This document shows, piece by piece, positions 1-12,203 of a DNA stretch of 64,000 bases; within the stretch, counting starts at the first letter, position 1; each line of letters opens with the position of its first letter. The position numbers were made by a program, and so were the translations under genes. The DNA comes from Erinaceus europaeus (lineage: Eukaryota > Chordata > Mammalia > Eulipotyphla > Erinaceidae), in contig NC_080175.1 in the NCBI RefSeq assembly GCF_950295315.1, positions 71,214,752 to 71,278,751 of the forward strand. The letters are read 5' to 3'. The notes beneath the pieces are model-generated. The model had not been told where the DNA came from. It did no database searches and saw nothing but the letters and a program-made list of their open reading frames with translations.

Positions 1-3000
1 AAAATAAATAAAAGTAAAAAAAGACAGGGATGGACATTTCTTAGTTCTCAGAGGATCTGCCAATCAAGAGGACTTAATGATTATCAACATCTATGCACAT
101 AATGAGAAGCTATCTAAATACATCAAACATATACTGAATATATTAGCAATATATTAACAAGAACAAATTAATAGTAGGGGAATTCAATACCCCACTCTCT
201 CAACTTAACAGATTACACAGGCAGAAAATCAATATAAAAAATGAGGAGCTAAATGAGGAGATAGATAAAATAGAACTATTGGACATTTTCAGTCATTCAA
301 CCCAAGAAACTGAAATACACATATTACTCAAGTCCACATGGGTCATTCTCAAGTATAGATCATATGTTAGGCCACAAAGACAGCATCAGCAAATTCAAGA
401 GCATTGAAATCATCCCAAGTGTCTTCTCAGACCACAGTGGAATTAAACTATCACAACAATAAACAAAAGATTAGTAACAGTCCCAAAATGTGGAAATTCA
501 ACAGTATACTACTTAATGACTACTGGGTCAAAGAGGAAATAAAGGAAAAATCAAAATGTTTCAAGAGTTCAATGAAAATGAAGACAAGAGCTATCAAAAT
601 ATTTGGAACACAGCTAAGGCAGTACTGAGAGGGAAGTTCATAGCCATACAAGCACACATTAGAAAACAAGAGAAAGCTCATAAACAACCTGATTGCATAC
701 CTTAAAGACTTATAACAACAACAACAATAACAAAGGAACCCTAGAGCAACCAAAAGGACTGAAACAACTAAAGTTAGGGCAGAAATAAATAACATTGAAA
801 ATAAGAAAATCATACAGAGGATCAGTGAAGCTAAATGTTAGTTATTTGAAAGAGTAAGCAAAATTGACAAACTTTTAATCAGACTCACAAAACAAAAAAG
901 GAAGAAGACTCCAGTAAATTAAAAAGGAGATATAGCAACAGACACCACAGAAATTCAACATATCATGCAAGGCTTATGTGAACAAGTATATGGCATCAAA
1001 GTAGAGTACCTGGAAGAAATGGATGAGTTCCTAGATACCTACAAATGTCCAAAATTATTTAAAGAGGAACTACAAAATATGAACAGGCTAATCACAGCCA
1101 AAGAAATTGAAACAATTATCAAAAAAGCCTTCCCAAGATTAAAAGTCCTGGGTCAGACAGTTTTACAAATGAATTCTACAAAACCTTCAAGGAAGAGTTA
1201 ATCCCTCTACTTTTAAAACTCTTCCAAAAGATTGAAGCTGTAGGGATACTCCCTTCCAGTTTCTTTGAAGCCAACATCACTGGGATACCAAAAGCAGACA
1301 GGGATACAACAAAAAAAGAAAACTACAGATGGGTATCTCTGATGAACATCAATGCTAAAATAGTGAACAAAATTCTAGCCTACTGAATATAGCAGTATAT
1401 TAAATAGATTGTTTTATTATGACCAAGTGAGATTTATCCCAGGTATGCAAGGTTGGCTTAATATACATAAATCAATCAACATGATCCACCATATCAATAA
1501 ATGCAAGACCAAATCCACATGGTTGTATCAGTAGATGCAGAGAAAGCCTTTGACAAAATCCAACATCCCTTTATAATCAAAATGTTACAAAAATGGGAAT
1601 ATATGGAAAATTTCTCAAGATAGCGGAGTCCATATATAGCAAACCTACAGCCAACAGCATACTCAATGGTGAGAAACTGGAAGCATTTCTCCCTAGATCT
1701 GGTACTAGACAGGGCTTCGCACTCTCACCATTACTATCCAACATAGTGTTGGAAGTTCTTGCCATACCAGTTAGGCAGGAGCAAGGAATTAAAGGTATAC
1801 AGACTAGAAGAGAAGTCAAACTCTTCCTATTTGCAGATTATATGATAGTATACTTAGAAAAAAAGTAAAGAATCCAGCAGGACGCTTTTGGAAATTATCA
1901 GGCAATATAGTAAGGTGTCAGGCTACAAAACTAACATTTAAAAGTTAGTGGCATTCCTTTATGCAAACACTAAGTTGGAAGAAGAAGAAATCCAGAAATC
2001 AATTCCTTTTACTATAGCAACAAAAACAATAAAATATCTAGGAATAAACCTAGCCAAAGAAGTACAAGACTTGTATACTGAAAATTATGAGTCACTACTC
2101 AGGGAAATAGAAAAAGACACAGAAATGTTCATGGGTCAGAAGAATTAACATCATTAAAATTAATATACTACCTAGAGCTATATACAATTTTAATTCTATC
2201 CCCATCAAGATCCCAACCACATTTTTAGGAGAAAAGAACAAAAGCTATAAATATTTATCTGGGACCAGAAAAGACCTAAAATTGCCAAAACAATATTGAG
2301 AAGAAAGAACAGAACTGGAGGCATCACATTCCCAGACTTCAAATTGTACTATTGGGCCACTGTAATCAAAACTGCTTGGTACTAGAACATGAATAGACAC
2401 ACTGACCAGTGGAATAGAATTGAGAACCCAGAACTAAGCCCCCATACCTACATCTAATCTTTGACAAAGGTGCCTAGACTATTAAATGGTAAAAAGGGAG
2501 TCTCTTCAACAAATGGTGTTAGAAAATTTGGGTTTAAGCATGCAGAAAAATGAAACTGAACCACTATATTTCACCAAACACAACAGTAAATTCCAAGTGG
2601 ATCAAGGATTGGATGTAGACCAGAAAGTATCAGATACTCAGAGGAAAATGTTGGCAGAACCCTTTTCTGTCTAAATTTTAAAGAATCTTCAATGAAATAA
2701 ATTCAATTACAAAGAAGACTTAAACAAAAATAAACCAATTGGACTACATCAAATTAAAAACCTTTTGCACATCAAAAGAATCCACTACCTAAACAAAGAG
2801 ACCCCTCACAGAATGAGAGAAGATCTTCATATGCCATACATCAGACAAGAGGTTAATAACCAAAATATATACAGAGCTTGCCAAACTCAACAACAAGAAA
2901 ACTAATGACACTATCCAAAAATGGGGAGAGGACATGGACAGAATATTCACCACAGAAGAGATCCAAAAGGCTGAGAAAAATATGAAGAAAATGCTTCAAG

Positions 3001-3685
3001 TCATTGATTGTCAGAGAGATGCATATGAAGACAACCATGAAATACCACTTCACTCCTGTGAGAATGTCACACACCAGAAAAGATAGTAGCAACAAATGCT
3101 GGAAAGGTTGTGTGGACAAAGGAATTCTCCTGCACTGCTGGTGAGAATGTCAATGGGTCCACCCTCTGTGGAGAACAGTCTGGAGAAGTCTCAGAAGGCT
3201 AGAAGTGAACCTAGCCTATGGCCCTGCAGTACCTCTCCTGGGGATATATCCTAAGGAACCCAACACACCCATCCAAAAAGATTTGTGTATACCCATGTTC
3301 ATAGTAGCACAACTTGTAGTAGCCAAAACCTGGAAGCAACCCAGGTGTCCAGAACAAATGAGTGGCTGAGCAAGTTGTGGTATATGTACACAATCAGCTA
3401 TAAAAATTGATGAATATGGGATAATCTCGCTCACAGGCAGAAGTTGAAAAACAACATCAGAAGAGAAAACACTAAGCAGAACTTGGACTGGAGTTGGTGT
3501 ATTGCACCAAAGTAAAAGACCCTGGGGTGGGTGGGTGGGAGAGTTCAGGTCCTGCAACACGATGGCGGAGGACCTAGTGGGGGCTGTATTGTTGTGTAGA
3601 AAACTGAGAAATGTTATACATGTTCAAAGTATTGTATTTACTGTCAAGTGTAAATCATTAATCCCCCAATAAAGAAAAAAAAAAA
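1..3685 (+). mobile_element. L1 (LINE-1) retrotransposon, ORF2 to 3' tail, decayed; 5' end outside window
   Basis: The copy reads in sense orientation from the endonuclease part of ORF2 to an A-rich tail with AATAAA (3670-3685). Recognisable pieces in order are the endonuclease C-terminal region with SIDHMLGHK and SDH motifs (~350-450), the region before RT ([11 protein letters not shown], ~1165-1200), RT core (1593-1868), the late ORF2 region (2700-3100) and the 3' end (~3220-3420). Many stops and frameshifts break ORF2, so it cannot be expressed as a whole. It is a fossil insertion, on the NAALADL2 model within the last intron. The family is certain; the subfamily is not. Confidence 0.95.
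1593..1868 (+). pseudogene. L1 ORF2 reverse transcriptase core fragment with damaged active site
   Basis: A 91-codon open piece of the L1 RT domain. It contains the palm and fingers motifs GTRQG...[14 protein letters not shown] and [15 protein letters not shown]. In the family the last motif is FADD, whose aspartates bind catalytic metal. Here the second Asp is Tyr (GAT to TAT), so this copy would be catalytically dead even without the surrounding stops. It is a remnant within the larger L1, not an independent gene. Confidence 0.85.
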
Positions 3686-4373
3686 GTCCTTTAGAACTTA
3701 AGCTTTGTTTCTAATTCTTTGGCTAAGATCACTTTTCTGATTCTTTTGCATACCACATAGAACTTGATGATTAATAAGTACTTCATAAATTAACCTTCAA
3801 TTATTTTCCTTAATTTATTCTAACTTTATTAGTATTATCTTCTTCAGTAATCTTGGATTTATTTAGGTAGTTATTATCATGCTGTTTTTCCCATCCAACC
3901 ATGGAACCTTTCAGGTCTATCTAACCTTTTTAAAACAATTCTAGAAAAATCTAATGATAGCATCTGATTTAATCATCTTAATACCTTTTATGAAGTTTAA
4001 CAATCATTTCACTTATGGCCAGTTATTTACAGAATTTGTCACTCCAGGTCTTAGCTTCTGTATGGTTCAAAATTTACTTAGTGATGTTGTTTTCAGAATA
4101 TCAGATTAATATGTCTACCAAGACATTTATAGAGTATGGAACACAATTTAAAGTTGACTCTGAATCAGATGTTCGGTGCCAAGAATCAATTACATTTCTA
4201 CCTTCCTCTTTAAGGTCACAGACTGAATGGACATACTTAAGAACTGCATGTACTATTTTGTCCATATTAAACATTAGACTTTAGAAAAGAAGATGCATAT
4301 GGATTAGTGTAACTGAACTTGCTGTAACTTCTTAATGCAACCGAAGTTTGAAATTAAGTTAGTTATTTTAAAC
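3686..4373. other. AT-rich unassigned sequence
   Basis: No repeat family, RNA gene or convincing exon recognised between the L1 tail and the LTR. An 89-codon frame at 4015-4284 (+) has no family resemblance that I can see. Confidence 0.5.
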
Positions 4374-4379
4374 ACTCGG

Positions 4380-4821
4380 TGTTGTTTTTGCCGGGCTATG
4401 TTGTTTTCGCCGGGCTGGCTTCACAGGCGGGTAACAGATGACCAGGGACTCATGGTTGAGCTGTAGGCAGTATCTCTTTATTCATGCAGGACGCAGCACA
4501 ATCTAAGACGAGCTGAGCTAAACTAAAGGTACAGTACTCTAAAACTCACAATGCTGTCTTTATATATACTTGCCAAGTAGGGTGGAAACAGGATGTGACA
4601 TAGAGAGGGTGGAGAGAAAAGTGACTGGTGAAAATCAGTGTGACAAAGAGGGGGCAGATTAGGCGAGAATCCTATCACTGAACCACAAATGCCCTGGAGG
4701 GAGGGTGGAACTTGTTAACAGTGGTTATGTAAATAGAATGAAGTGGTTATGTAAATAGAATAGTGTTAAGCAGGGGGGATTTAAACCAAATGAAACAGAA
4801 GGGGTCTCATGCATACCAACA
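4380..4821 (-). mobile_element. Solo LTR of an endogenous retrovirus, antisense, 6-bp TSD
   Basis: The element begins TG and ends CA and is flanked by identical 6-bp ACTCGG at 4374-4379 and 4822-4827. Read on the minus strand it has a TATA box (TATATATAAAG near 4560-4572) and, ~80 bases further, AATAAA (plus-strand 4477-4482), which gives the order U3-R-U5. The U3 holds a 22-bp tandem duplication (4720-4741, 4742-4763) with two ATGTAAAT motifs. A 6-bp TSD is typical of class II (ERVK-like) proviruses. No internal retroviral sequence flanks it, so it is a solo LTR. A second copy of the family lies at 42130-42504. Confidence 0.9.
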
Positions 4822-5107
4822 ACTCGGGTTGTATTTCAAGTGACACATATCTTGCAAAAGAGCTAATTGATATCAATGAGACATAGTTATTTATGGAACA
4901 TATACATATTTTATAATTGCCTTCTTTATGTATAAGTTAATTAAGAACAGATGTTACCATTGCTTACAAAGAGACCACACCTAGCGAAGGGGAACTTTAC
5001 CAGTTATTCAATTGATTAGGCTCATACAAAGAAAAACCTAATGGGCTTAGAATACAGAATCTAACTAAATGGAGTAGAATGCTTTAATCTACAAGCCAAT
5101 AATTGTG

Positions 5108-5250
5108 AGTTCCTTTCATTTTTTTTATAGGGGGCGAAGGGGGGGGGATTGAGACCACAGCTCTGGAATTTCATTCAGTGCATTAGGGCCAGGCTTGAAC
5201 CTAAGTTATGTATAAGGCAAAGCAGCTCACTATCACAGTTGATCTATTTT
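5108..5250 (-). mobile_element. SINE-D fragment
   Basis: Antisense match to the tRNA-like part of the D family (GGCTTGAACCTAAGTT, GCAAAGCAGCTCACTATC). The tail is replaced by a G-rich run. Confidence 0.6.
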
Positions 5251-5367
5251 ACGAGCCTTCTTCCTTTATTTTGATAAATTTGATAAAAAACACATTTTTA
5301 AAATCTCTTCATTGGTTACCTAAAGAAACATATGAGTTATTAATAAGAAAACAGGCTGATTATCTTT

Positions 5368-5434
5368 AAAATATGTTGTACCCCTCCTACCCTATGGTTT
5401 TGTTAATTAATCCTTTCTTAAATAAAAAAAAATT
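5368..5434 (+). mobile_element. Module E, extreme 3' end only
   Basis: Contains GTACCCCTCCTACCCTATGG followed by TTTTGTTAATTAATCC and an AATAAA A-tail, matching the end of the complete module E copy near 48380-48437. It is a heavily 5'-truncated retroposon. Confidence 0.75.
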
Positions 5435-5589
5435 TAAAAATATGTATTTACTTATTTCACATGAAGTAGAGAGTCTCACATGGAATAATAAAAAAAAAAA
5501 AATACGAAGCACTCTTCCAGGGCACGTAGCACCAGACATCAAACTAGGAGCATCAAGCCAGCAAGTGCCCTGCTCTAGTAGTTCAGCTA

Positions 5590-5720
5590 TTTATTTGTTA
5601 GCAAATTTAGTTTTATTTATTTTTCATTGTTATGAGAAAAAGAGAGAGAGAACAAAACACTAGTCAGTTCTGGGATATAGTGATGCTGGGGACTGAACTG
5701 GAAACATCTGGGACTCCAGT
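5590..5720 (-). mobile_element. Old SINE fragment
   Basis: Antisense SINE-like core (AGAGAGAGAGAACA...GGGGACTGAACTGG). It is too diverged to assign to a family. Confidence 0.4.
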
Positions 5721-5784
5721 CATGTATTAATAATTTGAAGTAGAGAATGTTCTAGAAATAGGACTAATAATGATCTTTTTTCCT

Positions 5785-5885
5785 GTGGAGCAGCCACAGG
5801 AAACAGCCCCCAGCACCACCATAAACCAGAGCTGAGCAGTGCTCTGATCTTTCTCTCTGTATCTCTCTCATTAAAATAAATATTA
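5785..5885 (+). mobile_element. SINE 3' half (D/F-like)
   Basis: Contains GAGCAGTGCTCTGATC followed by CTCTCTGTATCTCTCTC and an AATAAATA tail. The tRNA head is missing or too diverged to see. Confidence 0.45.
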
Positions 5886-5888
5886 TAG

Positions 5889-6109
5889 AGGGCCGGGCAG
5901 TGGCACACCCAATTAAGTGCACATAGTACTATGCAAAAGGGTATGTATATGGACCCAGGTTCAAGCCCCCACACCCCAACTATAGAGGGAGTGCACTTCA
6001 TGAGTGGTGAAGGTCTGCAGGTGTCTATCTTCTCTCCCTCTCTGTCTCCCCATCCTGTCTGAATTTCTCTCTGTATTATCTAATAAAAAGAAAAGAAAAA
6101 AGAAAAAAA
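5889..6109 (+). mobile_element. SINE-B
   Basis: Sense copy with head GGGCCGGGCAGTGGCACACC, B-box-like GGTTCAAGCCCC, GTCTGCAGGTGTCTATC core and an A-rich tail. Close to full length. Confidence 0.85.
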
Positions 6110-6329
6110 TGATTACCAGAAGCAGTGAATTCATAGTGCCCGCACTGAACCCATCAACTGGAGAAAAGAAAAACAAAAGGAAAAGAAACGAAATACAGTA
6201 TGTAAAACAGAATGTAGCATTTATTTTAAATACCATATTGCTCAAAAAAAAGAAACAAGATTAGGTGATTCTGTCAGAAAAGCAAGAGAATACTCTTAGA
6301 ACCTTGCATACATCTTTCCTCAGATTGCC

Positions 6330-6510
6330 AAGTAGTTAATAAGGTAGCTCCGCAGAAAGAACATAGGACTTGCATGCTTGAGATTTCAGTTCATTCCTGA
6401 ACTCTGTATTTCAGAGCTGAGTGGCACTCTGGTCTCGGTCAGTCGGTCGGTCGGTCGGTCTCTCTCTCTCCCTCTCTCTCTCTCTCTCATGATCAATAAA
6501 TTAAACTGAA
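6330..6510 (+). mobile_element. SINE-F with internal CGGT/CT microsatellite
   Basis: The diverged head (GCTTGAGATTTCAGTTCATTC) is followed by a (CGGT)n run at 6435-6460, (CT)n to 6488, and the family tail CTCATGATCAATAAATTAAA. Confidence 0.65.
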
Positions 6511-7649
6511 AACGAAATGAGACCAGTTTCATTACCAAGTTGGTCATCTGCCCATTGCTGAAGGAATCTGTTTGATAATAGAATTACCTTATACTGACTT
6601 ACTGGATTTATGTTATCTGAATGGTGATTATGGCAATTGGAAACAGATTAGCCACACTGAATTGAAGTCATTAGAATCTACAATGGACCTTTTTCTACAA
6701 ACCATAGCATATAAGGTGGACAACACATAGAGTAGCTATAGAGTTTAAACTACTACTACTCCTAAACAATATAGAATATAATTGGAAAGGATGTATGCAA
6801 CATATGCCAATAACAGTGTTTTATAACAACCTAAATCTTACAGAAAATAAAGTCCTTTTGTAAAGTGTAAAATTTGCTAGTTTTATAACAGATAATAATC
6901 TAAATGATACTCTAATAGACATTTTAAGCTACTCATTCCATGATTGACTTTAAGGATATGCTACAAGTTTCTCTTTGATATTTTTGAGTGTCTACCACTT
7001 TTACTTACTCATATTACCTATTTAATAAGTGCTATTGAATGGAATTAAAAAATCAATATTAGCTCAATTCCTCACTTTGTTTAAACAAACTCTAAATTGT
7101 AAACTTTTTCATTTTGAATGACCTTTGCAAAAAATAGTTTATATTTTTTCATTTTCAAATCAGAAAAGAATTTAAATAGCTAAATTATTTATATTGGCTG
7201 GTTTTGTGGCCTTAGCATTACTGTTTAAAGGTAAGAAACAATGATGAAAGGAAAATGTAAATATTTGTGTTATAGATCATTTAAAATGTCCACTATATCC
7301 TTGTTGATTACATACTTAAGCTAATTGACAAAGGACCTACAGCATATTCAAAAAAGTTATCTTTGGAGTGTGACAAGTTCTCCCTGTTCAGGAGTATAAA
7401 CTGAAATGCTAAAAGGCGAGATGAAAAGAAAATAGTAATGATAAAATTAAAATAAAAGCAAGAAAAAAATTACATGAATGCTAAAAAAAAAATGGTGGAA
7501 AGTATATCCAAATTCCAGAAGTACTAAGGATGGTATTTGTTATTGTCTAATTTCTGGTCCCCCTTTTATATTAATGGAAGGTTTTTAAGCACAGATAAAC
7601 GCTTTCTTTGTTGAAGAATGAAGATTAGGATTCCTTAAGAAATTTAGGA
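6511..7649. other. AT-rich unassigned intronic sequence
   Basis: No recognisable repeat, RNA gene or exon. It is one of the longer repeat-poor stretches upstream of the NAALADL2 exon. Confidence 0.5.
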
Positions 7650-7856
7650 TAGGGGTGAGGTAGTGGGGCACCTGGTTGTGTGCCCACCCAAGTTGCAAGG
7701 CGCAAGGACTCAGGTTCAAGTCCCCAATCCCCACCTGCAGGGGGAAAACTTTGCAAGTGGTGAAACAGTGTTATAGGTGTCTGTCTCTCCCCATCACCAT
7801 CTTCCTTCTCAATTTCTGACTGTCTCTATCAAGTAAATAAATGTAATACTTTTTAA
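7650..7856 (+). mobile_element. SINE-B
   Basis: Head GTGAGGTAGTGGGGCACCTG, B box CAGGTTCAAGTCCCC, core CACCTGCAGGGGG, and tail CTATCAAGTAAATAAATG. Near full length. Confidence 0.85.
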
Positions 7857-8016
7857 ATTCAGATTAGGGTTTCCAAAGATGCATACCTCTGACATGAATA
7901 AGCACTTGAAAAAAAGCAAATATATTATCTAATATGATACATTATCTATGAAAATATATATGATCTAATATGTACATATATATTAGAAACGTATAGTATA
8001 CATATATATTAGAAAC

Positions 8017-8019
<3 letters not shown>

Positions 8020-8072
<53 letters not shown>
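8020..8072. repeat. (TA)n microsatellite
   Basis: About 26 uninterrupted TA units. The motif TATTAGAAAC occurs on both sides (7981, 8007 and 8071), consistent with local duplication around the repeat or with a TSD at the A-tail of the next SINE. Confidence 0.95.
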
Positions 8073-8079
<7 letters not shown>

Positions 8080-8250
8080 CAGAAAGAAATTGAGAAGGAA
8101 GAGGGACAAAGAAAGAGAGATACCTGTGGTCCTTTATCACTTGTGAAGCTTCCCTGTCCCCCTCCTGCAGGTGAGGACTGGAGGTATTGAACCCAGGTCT
8201 TTGCATATGGTAATATGTGCTCTCCACCTATTGCACCACCATCTAGTCCC
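8073..8250 (-). mobile_element. SINE-B
   Basis: Antisense copy: AGAAAGAAATTGAGAAGG, CTCCTGCAGGTGAGGACTGG, TTGAACCCAGG (B box) and a diverged head at the right end. Its tail is the adjoining TA repeat. Confidence 0.8.
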
Positions 8251-8349
8251 TAGAATAATTAACTTTAAGCTGAAGTCAGTTATGGCCATATGAGAAACAT
8301 ATAGACACATGGACTCACTAGCTTTAGAATGCACATCTATATTTATTTC

Positions 8350-8587
8350 TGGGCTCCAGTATCAACATAATTCTATTGCTCCTAGAGCTTTTTCTTTCTC
8401 TCTTTTACATAAATTGTGAGACACAGAAAGATAAAGAAGCAAAGCGAGAGGAGAGACGCTGTTGCACTGCTCCGCCACTCATGAAACTTCTCCCCTTAAG
8501 TTGCTCACAAGTAGTAGCTGAAGGTTTGAAGCTGAGCTGTGACACTTGGCAATGTGTGCTCTACCACATTGTGCCATCTGCCAGCCC
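8350..8587 (-). mobile_element. Diverged SINE, A/B type with X-like 3' part
   Basis: Antisense. The left end GGGCTCCAGTATCAAC...ATTGCTCCTAGAG resembles module X. It is followed by the core AGAGACGCTGTTGCACTGC and a head region ending GCCAGCCCC. Confidence 0.6.
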
Positions 8588-9155
8588 CAATGCCGGAGCC
8601 TTTGTTATACTCTACCACGAAATGTCTTTAGGCTCAGTTTTCTGCAAATTGAGTTTATAGCTTCATGGTGCCAATAATGGTCTTAATTCTTATTCTACTG
8701 TAGATGGTATACAACACATTCTATTTAGCTGAAAGGGTATTTCTACAATACACGGTCTATTTGTGTATTCTGTGAATTCTCATAGACATAGCATGCAACT
8801 CATTTTTTTTTCTAGAATTGATAAAAATACAGTGATCTGCTGTTATCTGGGGTATAGTTAGCATAATACTTAAAAAACTTTTGAAACTCTTATATAAAAT
8901 AGAGCTGCCATTAGGTCCCTGTACCAAGGCAATCTTGAAAAATATGGCTTTAGGTTTTACTATGACTTCATTTAATAGTACATCTCCATGGAGAATAATA
9001 AATGTTAATGTCAATTTAGAGTGGGTGTTATTCCATGTCCACTTCTGAATATAAGAAGGGACATTTGAAAGGGACGCTTCATTTCCATCATTAATTTGTT
9101 AATTCACACAAAGTGAAATGACTCATGAAGACTCTAGATACACTTGTTTCAAAAT
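8588..9155. other. Unassigned intronic sequence
   Basis: I see no repeat family or exon here. Confidence 0.45.
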
Positions 9156-9266
9156 CCTTTCTTCCTTCCTTTTTTCCTTCCTTCTTTCCTTCCTTCCTTC
9201 CTTCCTTCCTTCCTTCCTTCCTTCCTTCCTTCCTTCCTTCCTTCCCTCCCTCCTTCCTTTCCTTCT
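9156..9266. repeat. (CTTC)n polypyrimidine microsatellite
   Basis: A run of TTCC units interrupted by TTTTT and CCCTCC variants. It produces spurious low-complexity frames on both strands. Confidence 0.95.
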
Positions 9267-10160
9267 CCATTTCCCTTGCTTTAGCTAAGAGGAAGGCAAA
9301 CACTAGAAGAAGAAGCTAAGAGGAAGAGATCTGTCAGTTGAGTAAAGATGCTTCATCTCCTTCACTGGTACTGCCTGGAGTTATTAATTACTTTTCTGCA
9401 TTTGCCTCTGCTCTTTCCTGGTCACCGTGCTGTGTCATTGAAACAGACCCATTAAAATGAGTGATGTGTGTTGTAATTTCATTAGTGTCATCAATAATGT
9501 ATTACACTTTCCTTTTAGTAGTCTCTTTGTGTTGTGTGTGGGTCAGGATGACTGTATGAATTACATTTATAAGATTCAAATTGTTATAGATGAGGGAAGT
9601 AGGCATGATGGTGGAATTAATGTTATTTTAAACACTATAACTACAAAAATGATTTCAATTAAATAAAATTTTAATTAGGGCTGATTCTCTACATACCAAA
9701 CTGAGATGCATGTTGTGGGTATGCAAATAGGTGATGATTTATTGAATTAATAACAGTAGATTCTCTCTGCGAGAAAACATTTCTGAATTGGACTAAGGCA
9801 GGTACGTGTAAGAGTAGAAATATTTCTTTACATGGAAATGCTTCAAGTGTATTTTTATACTTCTTCCAAACTTTTTTTCCTACCAGTTTGACTGACCGTC
9901 AGTCTGCTTCTAGTCTGCCCTACTCTGAAAAATGTGGGTCTACTGCTTTAGACAGAAGTATTTTTGTAATTACTCTGATATAATAAGTAGTATATATTGT
10001 TGGTATCTTTTAAATCCTTTCAACTCAGTTTCAACATTTGTTCCATTGCAGGGGAAAATAAAGAGGATTATTTTTTTCCTTAGAAGCTCTCATCTGAAGC
10101 ACTGACCTAATTTATATATTTTTAAAGACAGAAAACATTTGCATAAATGCTCAAAAAATC
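9267..10160. other. Unassigned intronic sequence
   Basis: No recognised repeat or exon. AT-rich, no coding signal. Confidence 0.45.
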
Positions 10161-10162
10161 TC

Positions 10163-10445
10163 ACTTTTTTAAAGTTTTTATTTATAAAATGGAAACACTG
10201 ACAAGACCATAGGATAAGAGGGGTACAATTCCACACAGTTCCCACCACCAGAAGTCCATAGCACATTCCCTCTCCTGATAGCTTTCCTATTCTTTAACCC
10301 TCTGAGAGCATGGACCCAGGAACATTATGGGCTGCAGAAGGCGGGAAGGTCTGGCTTCTGTAATTGCTTGCTCAGTGAACATGGGTGTTGACAGGTCAAT
10401 CCATACTCCTAGCCTGTCTCTCTCTTTCCCTAGTGGGGTAGGGAA
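10163..10445 (-). mobile_element. Module E retroposon, 5'-truncated
   Basis: Antisense copy. The A-tail and AATAAA-like end lie at the left (10163-10190), followed by CATAGGATAAGAGGGGTACA, ACAGTTCCCACCACCAGAAG, GAAGGTCTGGCTTCTG and TTTCCCTAGTGGGGTAGGG. It stops there, next to a sense SINE-D. Confidence 0.85.
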
Positions 10446-10449
10446 TGTG

Positions 10450-10560
10450 CTGCGTTGCCATGTACATGATGAAGATTGGAAAATGGCTCCCACTGCACTG
10501 AAGGAAGCTTCTCTGCTATAATGCTTTTTACTCTCTGCCTCTATGTAAAACAAAACAAAA
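10450..10560 (+). mobile_element. SINE-D, 5'-truncated
   Basis: Sense copy: TTGCCATGTACATGATG, CCCACTGCACTGAAGGAAGC, CTCTGCCTCTATG and an AAAACAAAACAAAA tail. Confidence 0.7.
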
Positions 10561-10807
10561 TTTATTTGTATATTAAAAGTAGTATTTAAGTGAGGTTTTT
10601 CTCTACAGACAAAGCCATGATTAAGCATGCAAGAACGTTCTCAGAATTATAAAAACATGGAAATGATATGATGGAATAGAAAAATAAATTGTATGATAGC
10701 ATGTGAAGACATAATTGTGTTTTTACTCTTTGTTTTCTACTCAGATATTAAAACTAAAATAATATGCTACCTTTTTTGGAAAGGACTTCAAATACAGATA
10801 TACTTTT

Positions 10808-10967
10808 TATTTATTTTTTAAGATTGTATTTATTTATTAATGAGCAACATAGGAGGAAACAGAGAAAGAACCAGATATCACTCTGTTATATGTGCTGCCA
10901 GGGATTGAACTCGGGACCTCATGCTTGAGAGTCCATTGCTTTATCCATTGCACCACCTCCCGGACCA
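10808..10967 (-). mobile_element. SINE-F
   Basis: Antisense copy of the F family: TTTATTTATTAATGAGC tail at left, GTGCTGCCAGGGATTGAACT, CTCATGCTTGAGAGTCCATTG and CACCTCCCGGACC head at right. Low divergence. Confidence 0.85.
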
Positions 10968-11229
10968 CCAGATACACATTTTATATAAGCAGGGAAATAC
11001 GTGTTCTCCACATAAATCACTGCATAAAAGAGAAATTTGAAAATGAGATACTTCTGAAGCCCAGGAGGGAAAAAAATTGAAAAACTAAAAAAAAGCAATT
11101 TTTGTTATCCCATTTTTTTAAATGTAAAGCAATTTATTAAGGTTAAAAAATCTATTAAAATAATGGCCAGTGAAATTTGAGGTTCTGTCAGAAGCTAGTC
11201 CAAATGAAAGTTTTCTCTTAAATTATGAT

Positions 11230-11400
11230 AAAAGTGAGGCTAGACAATGAAGCACCTCATAGAGTGCACACATCACCTTGTGTGAAGACCAGACTCAAAC
11301 CCTCTTCACTCCTACCTGCAGGAGGTAGTTTGACAAGTGGTGGAGCAATGCTACAGGTGCCTATCTTTCTTTTTCCCTCTTTATTTTTGTGTATCTTAAA
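11230..11400 (+). mobile_element. SINE-B, diverged
   Basis: Sense: GAGGCTAGACAATGAAGCAC, CCTACCTGCAGGAGG, GGAGCAATGCTACAGGTG and a pyrimidine-rich end. Confidence 0.75.
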
Positions 11401-11499
11401 AGTGGAGGAAAAATGTATTTTAGCCTGCAATAATGGAGTCATTCATCATGTAGGCTCTAGCCATTCTCTCTGGTGACAAAAACTAAAATGTAAATAAAA

Positions 11500-11560
11500 A
11501 GGAGCCAGTGAGATAGCTCACTTAGCTAGTGTGCTACATATAAACAAACAAATAAAATCA
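11500..11560 (+). mobile_element. SINE-D head fragment
   Basis: Contains GGAGCCAGTGAGATAGCTCA, then an early jump to an AAACAAACAAATAAAA tail. This looks like an internally deleted copy. Confidence 0.55.
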
Positions 11561-12002
11561 TGAGTGTGTCCTATTATAGTTGTTGATCTCCAACAAGAAT
11601 CTCACTATCTGTAGTTTTATGCTGATTTGTATCCAGTGTGAGTAGAAATGAGTGTTTATCTTGCATAAAAGCTTGCCACAGCCTACTGCTTCTTGCATCA
11701 TAAAGCATATGGAAAAAATGTGTTTAGCCCCTCATTGAATTTCAAACCAGAAAAGAACCATTTCTTTTCACAGGACTTATTTACAGTCATTATAAAACTA
11801 TGTAAATGTGTTGTTTACTGGTTAGCAAAAAATAAATGTTGGCACAGCAGACCCTACTGCATTGGTCTTTAAGACACATGAGTATTGTTTTTGCATTGAG
11901 GAATACCATTGCATTTCCTAGGTTTAGAGTTAAACATTCTTTATCAGGTTATCATTTTATTCTTCCATATTATCTTCTAGATACTTCCTAGTAGTTCTGA
12001 TT
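11561..12002. other. Unassigned intronic sequence
   Basis: Nothing recognised. Confidence 0.4.
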
Positions 12003-12203
12003 AAATTTTATTTATTTAAAAATATTTTGTTTACTTATTATTGGATAGAGAGAAATTGAAAGGGGGAGGTAGAGAGGAAAAGATACAGCCCTGTTTCACC
12101 ACTCATGAAGCTTTTCCCCTACTCATGGGGACCTGGGGCTTGAACCTGGGTACACGCGCACTGTAATGTGTGTGCTTAACCAGGAGTGCCATCACCTGGC
12201 CCC
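12003..12203 (-). mobile_element. SINE-B
   Basis: Antisense: TTATTGGATAGAGAGAAATT, CACCACTCATGAAGC, GGGGCTTGAACCTGGG and head end CCATCACCTGGCCCC. Confidence 0.85.

Noticed and set aside
10163..10445. Module E as an LTR
   Set aside because: Copies end in AATAAA plus an A-tail with variable 5' truncation and no TG...CA ends, which fits non-LTR retroposition.
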